DNA of 64,000 nt from Plantago elongata (GCA_036897095.1 JAYMSP010000018.1:55730-119729), one strand, 5' to 3'; counted from the first letter of the stretch, positions 12,001 to 25,319 are shown. Translations and numbers: made by a program. Notes: generated by a model from the letters alone, not told the origin.

Positions 12001-15000
12001 ATCTATCTTAATGAAGTAAATATATTTGTGCATGTATAATACTACTTTGAGTTGTTTCTCTAAGTTTATGTTTTGTTATCCCCTTCTGTTTTGTACTCCC
12101 ATTTTTTACATTGTGCGCTTTTCTCTTGTTTCTGTTTTTTCACCAACTTTAATGCATCCAACCGACTTTGATTATTGCTTATTCATTTTCTTTATGTTGG
12201 ACTCTACAGATTCCAATATCTCTCATCTTCTGTAATTAGGTTTATTTGTTCAAGATAGTAACATTTTCTTTTCAATATTATCAACACTACACTACTGATG
12301 AAAAAACTGTTGTCTCAATTTGTCCGGAAAACCCAAAACATCTTATACAGTATGCAAAAAACATGGAGTATGCCTTCATTTATCAAACTAAGTCTCTGCT
12401 TGGGTGGTTTTATTTTTCTACTTCAGAAAATTTAATAAACTCCTTGTGAAATTTCATGCCTTCATTTATCAAACTAAGCTGATTGGCATGGCATTTGAAT
12501 GGGGATTTTGGTGAAATTGTGTTTGGAATGGAATTGAAATGGGAGTATTTGAAGTGTATTTTAGGCCAAATCACTGTTCATCGAGCTAAATTGGGGCATT
12601 TAAATGCCTGGTCAATCAGCCCTAAGTCTCTGCTTGGGTGGTTTTATTTTTATATTTCAGAAAATTTAAATAACTCCTTGTGAAATTTCAGGGAGCACCT
12701 GAAACAATTCAGGAAAGACTTGTTGATGTGCCAGCATCCTATGTTGAGACATACAAGCAGCACACACGCCAAGGATCCCGTGTTTTGGCTTTGGCATATA
12801 AACCACTTCCTGAGATGACAGTATGAGTTCTTTCCCTCCATCCTTTATAATTAACTGTGTCCTTATATTTGCTTAAAGCATGTTAAAATGTTAACTGTTA
12901 TATTTTTCCTTTTCTTTTGACTTGCTTAGTTTTCACTCAACTATGCATAACCACTGCTGGCCTGCTCACTTTATCTCTAGACTTCTGTTTTGTCATTTTG
13001 CACATGCAACACCTTTCTCAAACGCCTAAGGCTTCGGTAAAAGATCGGGGAAAATGATTTAACTATCTTCATTCTTCAAATGAAAAGAGAATAAATGTGC
13101 AAATTTACCATTTTAATTCTTGAATTTACCCAGAGGAGTTCACTTTGAAATACATACTCTCTATGTACCAGAGTCCAGACCAAGTATCGCATATTCCGTT
13201 TATATATGTCCCAATACAAATGTGGCATTTCCATTTTTTGGTAAATTATACACCAATGTGCACCAAGCATTTAGGCGACATACTAATATTTCACTATTAT
13301 ATCCAACACTTTTACTCTATACCTTACACTCCATGGGGAAAAAACCAAATGTAACATTTGATCTGGGGATGGAGGGAATAATATCTAAACTAACGTGTTA
13401 CTTAGAGGTCAATTTGATACGAGTAGCCCAAAATTATTTCAACTCAAACTCTGAAAGTATTTCAACTTTGTGTATATAATTTTTCAGGGAAAGAAGAAAG
13501 GATGGTGTTTATATTTATAGTTGCATTCTTGTTATTTTTTGCCGCCTTGCAGGAACCCATGTGTGGATTTCTTTAAAATTGTATTTTGATTTCTTTTTTC
13601 TTTCGTGTCGCATCCGGGGAAAGGCCTCCACTTTCAATGTGCATGTTTACCTCATCTTATGTGCTACTACATATTTACCTCTAAATTTAAGAATGATTCC
13701 TAATAACAAGTTCCTCCCTGTTGCAAACGGCTGAAGTCTTTTTACTTTTCCAAAGGTTAGTGAAGCAAGAGGCTTGGAGCGAGAGACAGTGGAAACCGGT
13801 CTTTACTTCGCTGGCTTCGCGGTAAATGGCTTAATTCTTTAGCATCTCTTGTTTCTCCTTCCTTCGTCTTCTCTCTTTATCATTTCATTATCTACTTTGC
13901 TCTTAATACTACCTTACTTAGCCTATGTGGCTGAGAATACAGAGTTCTGCAGCATTCCTGGACATTAAAATTTAACAGACATCATCTAATTCACGATAGC
14001 GTTCATTTATAATTCAGGTTTTCAACTGCCCCATTCGTGGAGATTCTGCATCTGTTTTGGCTGAATTAAAAGCATCATCACACGATTTGGTAAGTATACT
14101 GTTACTGTATTTTGATGCTTGCTTTCCCCTGAGATTGTGCCTCACTGCTGTGATGTTCGAATGAAATGTTTTTGTTTCCATTGCCAAATTCTAGGTTATG
14201 ATTACTGGTGATCAAGCTTTGACAGCATGCCATGTTGCTGGCCAAGTTAATATTATATCAAAATCTGCCTTAATTCTTGGACTGGCAAAGAGTATGGAAG
14301 TATATGAATGGGTTTCCCCAGATGAAAGAAATGTTATCACCTACAAGTGAGAATGTTTTCTTAATAATTATTTATTTAAGTTTTGTTGAGTCTTCATCCT
14401 TGAGTTACTGTCATTCCCTTGAAGATTTCCATTTTCACTACCTTTAGTTATTAATTGCCTTAACTTTCAGTGAGAATGAGGTTGAAGCTCTATCTGAGGT
14501 TCATGATCTTTGTATTGGAGGTGACTGCATAGAAATGTTGCAACAAACATCTGCCACTCTAAAAGTCATTCCATACATCAAGGTTACAAATTCTGGCTGT
14601 TTTTTTAGCTTGTAAACTTCATTGAACTCAACATAGAATAAGCTATATTTCTTTACATCCTTTTCTTTTCCAGGTTTTTGCCCGAGTGGCTCCTGAGCAA
14701 AAGGAACTGATTATCACGACTTTCAGATCTGTTGGAAGAGTGACCTTGATGTGTGGTGATGGAACCAATGACGTTGGAGCACTGAAGCAGGTATCAGATG
14801 ATTGAAAGTTGTGCAAATGATAATGCCATATCTGCATGTGTTTCATTATCATGAACTTGTATAAAAAGCGTAAACCTTCTTTTGAGAGTATTTGCATGTG
14901 TTTCATAATCATGCACTTGTACGAAAAGAGCTAGCCATGTTCTGACAGAAAAAGGAATAGAGAAGAGAGCATTCCTTTTTGAAAGTTTAACACCCTCGAG

Positions 15001-16508
15001 CAAATAGAACTCATTCTCAGCTTCTTGTTGCATTCCTAATCCCCATCAGATATCGGATAACCTCCCACCAATATAGCTCATCACCAATAACAAAATGTAT
15101 CACTAGTGAGTTATTTGAAAGTTTAGAGACTTGTGCCTGAAATAAATAATTATCATTACCAGTCTGTAACACCTCTGGTGAGCCGTGCTTTTATTCATGC
15201 TTGGCAGGGACAAGAAAAATGAATAAGTTTTATGTGTTTAGATCATCATGTAGTAAATTGTTGGGTAGTGTTTGTTGTAAAGATTGTATACATCTATTAC
15301 ATTTATGAATTAGTGAGTTTCAAGTACTGTGGTTGATCTTTACTTTTTTCACTATAAGAATGTCATCTTTGCTGATATAATGAGTATAGCTATAAAATAT
15401 TAATTCTCTGCAGGCACATGTTGGAGTAGCTCTCCTCAATGCAATACCTCCATCTCAGACTAACAAATCTGCAAGTGAAGCATCAGGGAAAAGTGAAACT
15501 GCAAAATCAGCTAAAATAAAGAAACCCAAGCCCACAACTGAAGACGGAGAGAGTCATTCAAAAACCCGCGCAGTTTCCAAGTCGGCATCAACTAGCAGTC
15601 AAGCTGTCAATCGGCATCTCACAGCCGCAGAAAAGCAAAGAGAAAAGCTAAAGAAACTTATGGACGAGATGAATGATGAAGGTGATGGTCGGTCTGCTCC
15701 AATTGTCAAGCTCGGGGATGCTTCCATGGCATCACCATTCTCTGCTAAGCATGCCTCGGTTGCCCCAACCACCGACATAATCCGTCAAGGCAGAAGTACA
15801 CTTGTGACAACACTTCAAATGTTCAAAATACTTGGACTTAATTGTTTAGCAACTGCCTACGTCTTGAGCGTAATGTATTTGGATGGGGTGAAACTCGGAG
15901 ATGTCCAAGCAACAATCAGTGGAGTTTTCACGGCAGCCTTCTTTCTCTTCATCTCTCATGCAAAACCTCTTCCAATCCTTTCAGAGGAGCGGCCTCACCC
16001 AAATATATTTTGCTCGTATGTATTGCTTTCACTCCTCGGTCAATTTTCTGTTCACATATTCTTCTTGATTTCTTCGGTCAAAGAGGCCGAGAAGTACATG
16101 CCGGAGGAGTGTATTGAGCCTGACTCAGAATTTCATCCTAACCTTGTGAATACTGTTTCTTACATGGTGGGACTGATGCTACAAGTGGCCACATTTGCTG
16201 TGAATTATATGGGCCATCCTTTTAATCAGAGTATTTCAGAAAACAGACCGTTCAAGATTGCTTTGGTTTGTGCTGCTGGTTTCTTCACAGTGATTGCATC
16301 CGATGTGTTTAGGGATTTGAATAATTCGTTAAAGTTAGTCCCTATGCCTAAAGAGTTGAGGAATAAGTTGCTGACTTGGGCTCTTCTCACATTTCTGGTA
16401 TGTTATGGGTGGGAAAGATTTTTGAGGTGGGCTTTCCCTGGTAAGATGCCAGCTTGGAAGAAGAAACAAAAGCAAGTTGCTGCAACTGAAGGAAAAAAGT
16501 ATCGCTAA
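6092..16508 (+). CDS. MIA: P5A-type ATPase, MIA/PDR2 (ATP13A1/Spf1 family)
   Basis: Exons: 6092-6340, 6614-6703, 7107-7309, 7873-7945, 8076-8248, 8345-8516, 8728-8832, 8959-9069, 9174-9260, 9365-9547, 10018-10068, 10163-10288, 10428-10507, 11515-11623, 12692-12820, 13756-13821, 14018-14089, 14195-14346, 14471-14582, 14674-14790, 15414-16508. They join without error into 1184 residues, close to the Arabidopsis protein. Visible motifs are TGES in the actuator domain (about 312-315), PPELP in TM4 (446-450), the phosphorylated DKTGT (Asp about 488), TGD (697-699) and GDGTND (809-814). A basic, Ser-rich linker follows, then C-terminal membrane helices. In the family this ER pump removes mislocalised transmembrane helices. 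The plant member is needed for pollen development and the low-phosphate root response. Intron 6 starts with GC, and introns 14 and 15 carry MITEs. Confidence 0.97.
11674..11903. mobile_element. Stowaway MITE in intron 14 of the P5A ATPase
   Basis: The ends are perfect 14-bp inverted repeats: CTCCCTCCGTCCCG on the left and its reverse complement on the right. They are flanked by TA on both sides (11672-11673 and 11904-11905). The element is 230 bp with no coding capacity. Terminal sequence and TA duplication match the Stowaway (Tc1/mariner-derived) MITEs of plants. The perfect ends suggest a fairly recent insertion. Confidence 0.95.
12371..12691. repeat. Tandemly duplicated 3' end of intron 14, second copy interrupted
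   Basis: An 86-bp unit (12371-12456) beginning TGCCTTCATTTATC and ending GAAATTTCA is repeated from 12457. The second copy is split by a small insertion at 12479-12621, then resumes and ends GAAATTTCAG, the acceptor actually used at 12691. Copy 1 ends in TTCA followed by T, so it lacks the final G of the acceptor. Confidence 0.85.
12479..12621. mobile_element. Small MITE inside the duplicated intron end
   Basis: The 143-bp insert begins CTGATTGGCATGGCATTTG. It ends with the inverted counterpart GCATTTAAATGCCTGGTCAA plus TCAGCC. It is flanked by CTAAG at 12474-12478 and 12622-12626, a likely 5-bp target duplication. It has no coding capacity. The superfamily is not assigned. Confidence 0.65.
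13150..13378. mobile_element. Degenerate Stowaway-like MITE in intron 15
   Basis: The left end TACTCTCTATGTACCAG and the right end CTGGGGATGGAGGGAATA are imperfect inverted copies of the CTCCCTCCGT-type terminus. The size, about 230 bp, is like the intact Stowaway copy at 11674. The ends are clearly mutated, so this is an older insertion. Confidence 0.5.
14828..14935. repeat. Diverged direct repeat in intron 20
   Basis: The motif TGCATGTGTTTCATNATCATG followed by ACTTGTANAAAAAG occurs twice about 60 bp apart. It is an intronic tandem duplication of no evident function. Confidence 0.6.
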
Positions 16509-18143
16509 CTTCTCAAAGATCCACGACGGAGATAGGAAGCATTTATTTGGTACAATTTTTCGGCTGCTAAACTACGTAATGACCTAGCCTGATCGACAAG
16601 GGTTTCATGCCTGTACGTTAATTTCTTCAAGCGCCATACTTGTACTGGCAGTGATATGATGCAAGCTGTTGGTTATATTCGAATACTTTCTAACAGCATG
16701 ATTCTGAAACTTTTGAATTTGTTACCTCCAGGATATAGGGCAGAGGGTACAAAAATCCCAAATTTTCTAGTTTTGTGGGATTCTTTTGGTGTTAGGTATT
16801 ACCAATTGAGATCTATTTGGGCAGTTTAAAATGTCTGTAGTGTAACTTCAGTTTTAAAGGGTGATACCCATTTTGTTTGATCATAGATCCGACTTCTGAC
16901 GATAGTACCAGCTTAGGTTGCTTCTTTTATTGCAGAATTATGTCTATGGTTAATACCGGTTTATACCAAGTCAACAGAACAGATGTCTGTGATGTTTTGT
17001 AGACTTCCGAATTTGGACATCATAATACTTGTGGTCATTTGAATATTATATCATGCTGTCTTGTGATTTCGACTTGTTGACAAGTCAAAATTAGCGGGAT
17101 GTAATACACGGCTTTACTGCACTGGTTTTTTTATGCAGGTATAATGTATGTTTGATCACATGCGCATAGCGATTGGCCTCGTACAAATTTCATGATTATG
17201 TTAGGTAAAAATCTCTTTTCACCGAAACAAAGAATTTTTCATCAAATAGTTCTAACATAGCCTTCGTATTAGAATTAGTTGAGATTCGAAAATTTAAAAA
17301 TTACGAAAAATACTATATCAAAGTTAATACAAAACTATAGTAACAGATGCTTGTGATTTTTAACCCAAAAAGAAGTCTAACGGTAGGTCCAGAACTACCC
17401 GTCCTCTTATTAGTATATATCAAGTCGAGTATATTACTCGAAAAAATTGTAGGTCATGTTTACTACTAGCTTTTTAGCTCAATAAACTTGTTTTGATAAA
17501 AAATTCGCTATGTGAAAGCTCAATATCTTTAACAAGCTAGCTGGTTTGAGAAGTTTATTAACTTAGTTTGTTGAAAAAAAACTTCTACAAATTAACTATT
17601 TTTCACTTAATAATAAGCTTTCTAGCTAGTTTTACTAAACAGAGTCGTAACCTATAAATTCGAGATGCCCAGTCTAAAATTAAACTTATAAAAAATATTA
17701 AACTAAAAAAACTGAAAAATGACAACGAATCGCAGCTCAGTTGGTAATAAGCTTCAGTTCCAACTAATAGGTCGGAATTTCGATTCTTAAAAAAAAAAAG
17801 AAACCCGAAAAGGTTTGGGACCGGATCTTCTATACTGATCCGATAACCAGATTTGGGGTTGTGCAAAACTTATTAATCTGAACATGGCAACAATCAAACA
17901 ATGGCATGAACGAATTGGGTAAATTGATTTGAGTGCATCCGATAGCTGAGCTGAGGTGAGCTTACCGGAGCTGCTTATCTGCAATCGATTGAATCAATCG
18001 TTGATTTCCTCCCAATTCCTACTGATACTGTGCTACAGATTCATCCCTTTCTTCCACTAATGGATCCAGATCTCCACTAATTCCTCAATCGATTTCAATT
18101 TCCAACAACAACCACTCCACGATCTCATCACATCAAATCATCA
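16509..18143. other. 3' UTR of MIA and spacer with a tRNA-like segment
   Basis: The first 200-400 bases are probably the 3' UTR of the ATPase. The rest is AT-rich spacer leading to the 5' UTR of the DUF616 gene (about 17990-18143, pyrimidine-rich). At 17733-17800 a box-A-like GCAGCTCAGTTGGTAA and a weak box-B-like GGAATTTCGATTCTT are followed by a run of A. This is SINE-like but too degenerate to call. Confidence 0.45.
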
Positions 18144-20741
18144 ATGGATAATTCTGTTTCTTCTCGAGCTGCTCGTAGAACTCAGAACCTACCTCATACT
18201 AAACTAGGTAATAATGCTGCTACTTTCTTCATTTACCTGCCTACATTTTGCTGAATTTCTGTTTTCCTTTTCGATTCGATTTTATCTGCTCTAATAATAT
18301 GCAGTAATACAGCAGTAGTATAATTTCTAGTTTAGCTACTGCATTTGTACTTTTGCCAACGAATTTGTGTCAATGTAGATACAGAGGCTCTAGAGCGCGG
18401 GAAAGAATACACCTTGAAGATTATTTGGAAAAGGGGCTTCATTCGATTGATTCTCACTGCTGGAATTATTTGGATGCTCTTGATTATTACCGCTTTGTTT
18501 TTCCATATTTGGTCTTGCCAATCTTCTCTTACCTTTTTCTCAGGTAACCAACAGTTTCCGTTAGGATAATGTCAAACTTGATTGTAATGTATGTGACTGA
18601 CTTCATTACTTTGATTGCAACGGAGCATAATTATTATAGCTGCATCATATGGATTGGAGTTTATGCATCATATATTGAGAGTCTTGTCTATTTGAAATGG
18701 TTACAGTGGTTTTTGCTTTCTTTGTTTTAATACAGTCCGCTTTTATTTGCAGCTTTGTGTAACAAAGATAGTAAAGTGTATGGGATGTTGAACAATATGG
18801 GTTTTGTGACGCCACCACATCGTAAGACAGGACGACTTGTTAATTTACTCGTCTTTTTCTTCTTTAATTCTTCTTAGAAAAAAGCATGTTGATTGATTTC
18901 TTCTCATTCAATGTTAGGTTGTTCAATCCCCGTTGCTGATGACCCTAGTAAAGTAGCTATTCCCAAGCAACCTACTCCGGACAAGCATATTCACAGACTG
19001 TCCTATATAATGGTAGACAATGTCTCAGCAAATGGATCTCATCCGGCCCCTCTATTTGGTGGTCATGAGACCTGGCAGCAGAGGGACGAGAGCTTTAAAG
19101 TTAAACCTGCTATGAAGGTATACACAGGTTCTTTGTTCAGGAATTTGTGGGTCTTATGCATCAAGTTTCTCGATTGTACAAACGTTAAGCTTTATAAGCT
19201 GATTTCGACATTAAAATTGTTAGTAGTTTTGCAATACTCAGTCTTCTCTAACTTATTAGGTGATAAATGGTGTACTTTTCTTTTATCTCCATGCATCTGT
19301 TTTCTTCTAGTCTTGCTAATGACATATCTTCACAGGTGCATTGTGGATTTATACGCGGTGGTGGAGAAGATATGGCTCCAAGAGACGTGGAATATGTGAA
19401 GAAATGTAGATTTGTGGTGGCAACTGGCATATTTGATGCTTATGACACACCTCACCAACCATCCAATATTAGTAAACGCTCAGAGAGTCTGTTCTGTTTC
19501 CTAATGGTGGTTGATGAAGTATCCCTTGATTTTATCAGAAAAAACGTCACAGCCAGAGATGATACAGATGGAGGGCAGTGGGTGGGTATCTGGCGTTTGG
19601 TTCTGCTTAAGCATCAACCATATGATGAGCCTAGGCGAAATGGAAAAGTGCCGAAGATAATAACCCATAGATTGTTCCCTCAGGCGCAATACAGCATCTG
19701 GATAGATGGTAAAATGGAGCTTATAGTTGACCCATTGCTCCTATTGGAGAGGTATGATAATTTCACTGCCATGATTTCTAATTCCCGCCATATCTATATT
19801 TGCAATTAATTCACTCAGAGTATGATTCCTTGTAGGTCTGTAGCCATATCATGAAAAAAATTGACCTGCTACTTTATGTTATCTTCCTTTGGCGTAAATG
19901 CTGATTGCATTGCACAACTCAGCCGTATACTCTGAGGAACCTCATGAAGTCATCACAATTGTTTTTGCTGTTAGATGTTGTGCAAGAGATCGAACTATTT
20001 GTTGATTTATTAAGAATTAAACATTGGGACTTCCTTGATTTGTCTCTAACTTGCAGATACTTATGGCGTGGGAAGCACACTTTTGCCATTGCTCAGCATA
20101 AACATCACCGCGACATATATGAAGAGGCTGATGCAAACAAAAGAAGAAAGCGTTATGCTCGCCCTCTTATAGACCTGCACATGAAGATATATCGTTACGA
20201 AGGAATGCAGCCTTGGGATCAGCATAAGAAAACCTTAAGCGGTAAGATATATGTATCTCAGAACATATTTCTACTTCCGAAGTTTCCTACTGATGATGGG
20301 ATTCAAAGTACACATGTATGCGATTCTGTTAATTTCCTCCATTAGCTAATATCCCTTTTTGGAAATGCAGATGTGCCTGAAGGAGCCATCATCATACGTG
20401 AACACACAGCACTAAGTAATCTGTTTAGTTGCTTGTGGTTCAACGAGGTTAACCTCTTTACACCGAGAGACCAGCTGAGCTTTGGCTATGTCGTTTATAG
20501 GTTAGGAAGTCTGTTCAAACCTTTTATGTTTCCTAATTGTGAATACAATTCAATCTTTATATTGCACCCCCATACTCGTGAGCATTCTTCTAAAGTAGAA
20601 TGGGCAAAGTCATTAGATGACTTTAGGAAGCACCCTGAGTTGAAAGAAACTAGGGGAGGATTAGGTCTTTGGACCCCTTATCCAGGAAACCTTGATTCTG
20701 TTGTATTACCTAATGTCTCGCGAACTTCAAAAGCAGGCTGA
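18144..20741 (+). CDS. DUF616 type II membrane protein (TOD1/MUCI70-like)
   Basis: Exons: 18144-18207, 18379-18543, 18753-18821, 18918-19117, 19336-19751, 20057-20241, 20371-20741. They join into 489 residues. A short Arg-containing cytosolic tail is followed by one membrane anchor (about 44-65) and a lumenal stem. The DUF616 domain runs from about 165 to 470. Conserved features are CGFIRGGGEDM at its start, IWIDGKMEL, and TPRDQLSFGYVVYR near the end (RDQ about 399-401). Plant relatives include MUCI70, a probable Golgi glycosyltransferase for mucilage pectin, and TOD1, reported as an alkaline ceramidase. The fold resembles a glycosyltransferase. Subfamily and substrate cannot be fixed from sequence alone. 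The start was chosen because it gives the charged tail before the anchor and the first exon splices in frame. Confidence 0.9.
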
Positions 20742-22707
20742 CTAATAGAACATCTCTTGTTGTATGTTTCCACAGTTTACAGTTGATCTCATCTAATCTA
20801 GTATCATGTTTTCCCATTTCATAATATGCATAGTTAGCATTTACTCTACACGGTATGCATGCTATAGCTATGCATTGCGGCTTTACTATGTGCAGCTATA
20901 CCTATTGATAAAATAAGGATCACCCATCTGAAAATGATATGGGTACAAAATGTGTCTATATTCTTAACTTAACAAGCCAAATACACCACCTGCACCTGGG
21001 TAGAGTGATAATAAATATGAATGAATTGCAGTATTGCACTAGGATCGAACGACTAATCTCTGAAAAGGATAGCTATGTAGCCTCACTGCTGGAGAGCCTA
21101 ATATTCTATATATGGGTCTCAGTGAATTTCTTGCCTCTTATTCTGGACCAGATTGAGTCTAGATAACCTATGTGAACTGTAAGATATCTTCCTCCATTTA
21201 CCTTTTACCGTTCCACTTGGGAGCAAACACAAGTTTGATTCTAAATGCCTTCATAAGACGGGACAGAGATGGCAACACGTTGATCTGAGGATAGATCTGT
21301 GGAAATGAACAGATATCATTGTTCAACATGCAAATACAGCGTCTTAGATGTATACTACCATCACTGGACATAATAAGAATGGGAACTCGCATTATAGATC
21401 CCTTTCGTCCTTCACTGTGTCCAGCTCGTTTATATCAGTGTGCATAACCAGGATAAATATCCACGCCTTCCAGGCACTTACTCGTGAGTAACAGTAACCT
21501 ATGAGTTCTCAGATCAAAATGAACAGAAAGAAGCAACCTTTTGAAGACACGCAATGGACTTGCTTTTACTAAATATATCACATAATACAATAGGAATATA
21601 CATGCATCCGTTTCCCAAAAAAAAAAAACAAAAAAAAGAAAAAGGAACATGCATGGTAATGAACAAATACCAAGTTCATGAAGAGGCCATGGATCCATTC
21701 TATCTTCCTCAATTTGTTGATTCACATATCGTCTCTTAAAAGGATTTTTGCTATATATTTTAAATTGGTTAGAAAAATGGGGTTCTTTTTTCACTACTAA
21801 TTGTTAGTAGAAAAAATTTGGGATTTGATTTTCATGAGACTAATGATTACTAATGATTCAATGTCTCACTGTAGCAGTGTTCTATAATGGGATGAACGGT
21901 TGGAAATGAGAGTCTAATTTTGGTTTATCAATTTTAATTGGTAAGGAGTAAGGAGTAAGGAGTTTTCCTAAAACATATTTCTCTTGTTTTAGTGCGGAGC
22001 AAACAACATATCAAAACTAATTAAGCAGCAATTGGATTAGTTTATTTAACACGTCTAACATTTGCCACTGAAGGTGTGTACTTATCTTGGAGAAATATGA
22101 GAATGAAATAGAAACGCAACATTAGTAATGCATATATTTAATTTAATGCACGGTGGTGTGTTGTGTTCTGTTTTTATGGCCGACAATTATATTTAAAACC
22201 ACATTGCCAAGACCAGTTTCCTCGTTAGACAAATTTATTACTCATACTAATTAAAAAATTAATTTCTCACCACTTCCTTAATTTTAAATTATATAAAATT
22301 ATATTTTATTTTTTAATTTAATATTTGTACATAATATACACAATTAAAAGGAATTTAATACGTATGAAAGTTTTATAATGGAATTTATAAGTTTTATAGT
22401 TTTTATTATATATTATTGAAGAACTTCATAAATAGTACGTATTTATATAATTAAAATGATGCATTTATTTTTTTGTAGTAGAATTTAAAATTTAAAATAT
22501 AATAATCACATACGGATATCTTCGTATTAAGGATATATAAAAGTAGTTAAGATTTTGGAAGACTTTGGTCCAATTAACTGGTGAAGAATTTCTCTGTTAT
22601 TCTACCGATTCATTTAATTATTTTAGTACGACCGACTTTTACCTGTGGATGCCCCGCACGTATGCGGCATATTAGTTGCGCATGTGTACATTTTTTGTAA
22701 AATCTTA

Positions 22708-22930
22708 ACTCCCTTTCGTCCCCATTTTATTATGTGTTTTTAGTAGCAAACGCACTTAGATTAGAGTGTCACATAGTGTCCATTTCACGGTTACATCTTT
22801 TATGTCGCACTGGACCTAGGAAGTAGTCCATAACGTTACGCATTTAAATATTTAATGAATTTGGTCGGTTACATTTGTGAGAACCATTTGACTATTTAAG
22901 TTCCAGACCCATCTTCGAGGATGAAGGGAG
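22708..22930. mobile_element. Diverged Stowaway-like MITE
   Basis: The left end ACTCCCTTTCGTCC and right end GGATGAAGGGAG are near-inverted copies of each other. TA lies immediately outside both ends (22706-22707 and 22931-22932). The length is about 223 bp, non-coding. Confidence 0.65.
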
Positions 22931-22998
22931 TAAATGGCCGGGTTGGTTATAGCATAAGACTCTATAGTCGTAACTACTAGTTCACTATACACATATTC

Positions 22999-23850
22999 AT
23001 TCAGGGCCGGCTCTGGCCCTGTGCGAGGAGGCCTCCCGCACACGGCCTCCACATTTTTGGGGCTCCGATTATTTCTTTTTCTATTATATTGCTGAATATG
23101 TTCTGATATGCCCTATAAGTTTAATCATAACAAGAACACTGAATCTTGTTGTATCCCAGTGGCTTGCGGCTTCCCTGTTTTCCCTTTCTCCTCAGCAGGT
23201 CCTGGTCTGGGTTCAAATGATGAGATCCACGCACTTTCTTTCTCCTTATTTCATGTAACATTTTCTTTTTTCTCTTATATCTATTTACATCTTCGTTTTT
23301 ATTTTTATTATCCTTAAATACAACATTTTTCCTCTTACTTCTTTTAACATTCTTTTTCTCGTAAAAATTTGAACATTCTCTTCTTTCTTAATTTTTTTAA
23401 CATTTTTTATTTTTCTAATTGTAAGTCAGCATACATAGTAGTATGTGGTGTTTTAGTTAAAAGCTACTTAAAATTTTGATTCAACATGATAATTTGTATA
23501 ATATGGTTTTATTTGTTGTTTTAAATTCATACATTATAAGAAGTAAAAAAGAAAAAAAAATCCTGATTGTAATTCATCGTTTATGAGGTAATATTACATA
23601 ATATATTTCCCCTTTCCAAATAAAACTCGCTAGGTTGACTTTAAACAGTCAACTATCTCCGACATGAATTATAAATTTCTTTGTATGATTTTATTAAATT
23701 ATTTAATATTATAATGTAAGAGTAATGTGTGGTCAAAGTTTAAAGTATTTATCGTAAAATAGTAAAATGGAAAGATTTATTTTGAAACGGAAAGGATATA
23801 AAATTTAAGTTTGCACAGGACCTTGAATTTTTTGGACCAACTCTATATAC
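22999..23850. mobile_element. Possible hAT-like non-autonomous fragment
   Basis: The left edge reads CAGGGCCGGCTCTGGCCCTG, typical of the ends of some plant hAT elements. It is followed by GGCCTCC-type subterminal sequence. Near 23815 GCACAGGACCTTGAATTTTTTGG resembles a decayed opposite end. The right terminus is missing or mutated, so the extent is uncertain. Confidence 0.35.
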
Positions 23851-24794
23851 ATTATAATATATAAAGTTTTACGGGATGAATAACGATTGAGTAGAAATTG
23901 GGTACATACGGGGGACCAAATTCCATAAGGACGATGTTACTTAAGTGACTAAATAACGGATCAAATTACAAGTGTCCTCTCCTGCAATAGAGAAGAAGAT
24001 TGTGTACTTCCTTGCATGCGTCATGAATAAAATAGAAGAAGAAGGAATCTTGTTGATTCGGAAATCATCATGTCTCACGCTAGTCGGTAGAGGGATTGAT
24101 TTCAATTATGAAAGGTGACTATTGCAAATTTAATTTTGGAAATCATACATAAGCGTTTCATAATTTGTTCTTCTTTAAGAACTGAATCTATTCTTGTATT
24201 TTGTCCATTTTCCAAAAAAAAATTACACTTAAATCCCACTCTCGTATGTATATTGTAGACTTTCAATTAGTTATCTATCACAAAATTCATCAATAACAAT
24301 CATGCATAACTTGAGTTCTTATAGATGAATTTATGTATTAAAATATACTTCTTATTGGAATGAGTATCATTCTCAATCACACCAACTTATCTGAAAAAAT
24401 TTAAGTTGTTGCATTTACTGATTCACCCCTCTTATACTGTACTCGTCGTCCTTTCCTAAACCAATTATTCGCTCCCTTTAAGTTTTAGTTTGGTTCGACT
24501 ATGATACCGATTGTAATGCCCGGATCCGAGTAAGTTGAGGTTTGACCCTTTTAGCCCGCGTGGTTACTCATTGCCTCCTCTTCAGGTAAGCCTCATTATA
24601 CCAACACTTGATATTTTCAGTGCAATTTATCATCAATCTTGTGTGTATCGAGAACTTTCCAATTGATTATACATCTTATAATTACTCCATAGCAATGCAC
24701 ATTATGAAGTTCTTATCGACAGATTCTGAAAAGAACAGGACAATTTGTTAGTATGAATAGTGTTGATCATTGAAAGAACACAATTTAAGTTGTT

Positions 24795-24813
24795 GGGGGG
24801 GGGGGGGGGGGGG
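24795..24813 (+). repeat. Homopolymer run of 19 G
   Basis: This is an unbroken G run in otherwise AT-rich spacer. The length is a likely assembly or polymerase-slippage spot. Confidence 0.95.
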
Positions 24814-25286
24814 TGGTCATCGAACAATTTGTTTATTAGCAATCACTTTGCTTGTTGATGCTTAAAGACCGAAAAGTGAAAGTTTTAGTTACGTATTGAA
24901 TGTGTATAGCGTAACACACCGGAAAACTAAACATTGCCAGAATTCAATGTTTTGGACATATAAAGTCACAGTTTAAGCTACTTGTATCAAATTCTGTTAC
25001 CAGTCCGTTACCATTTCAGTCTGTGGATGCATCAAGTAGGCAAGTGATCGTTTCCATGTTTATTGAATAGTATTATCCATAGAGAGACAAACACAGTAAA
25101 AGAGAGCAAGGCGACGGTGAACACCTCGCTAGTAGACTACTAGTTGTCCAATATTAGTTGAAAAAATGGGTCCAAGTTATTAGCAATGGAGTGAGTGATA
25201 ATGATTGTGAGTATGTCAGCACATTCGTAAGCTAATAATTGATCATCAACAAGAGAACTCAAACACTCACCCTTCAACTGATCACT

Positions 25287-25319
25287 GTATACTATACTAT
25301 ACTATACTATACTATATAT
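25287..25319 (+). promoter_or_regulatory. ACTAT pentamer repeat and TATA-like box upstream of SWEET
   Basis: Five tandem TATAC/ACTAT units run into ACTATATATACTCC, ending about 75 bases before the SWEET start codon. The final TATATATA is the best TATA-box candidate, and pyrimidine-rich 5' leader follows. Promoter role is inferred from position only. Confidence 0.45.
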
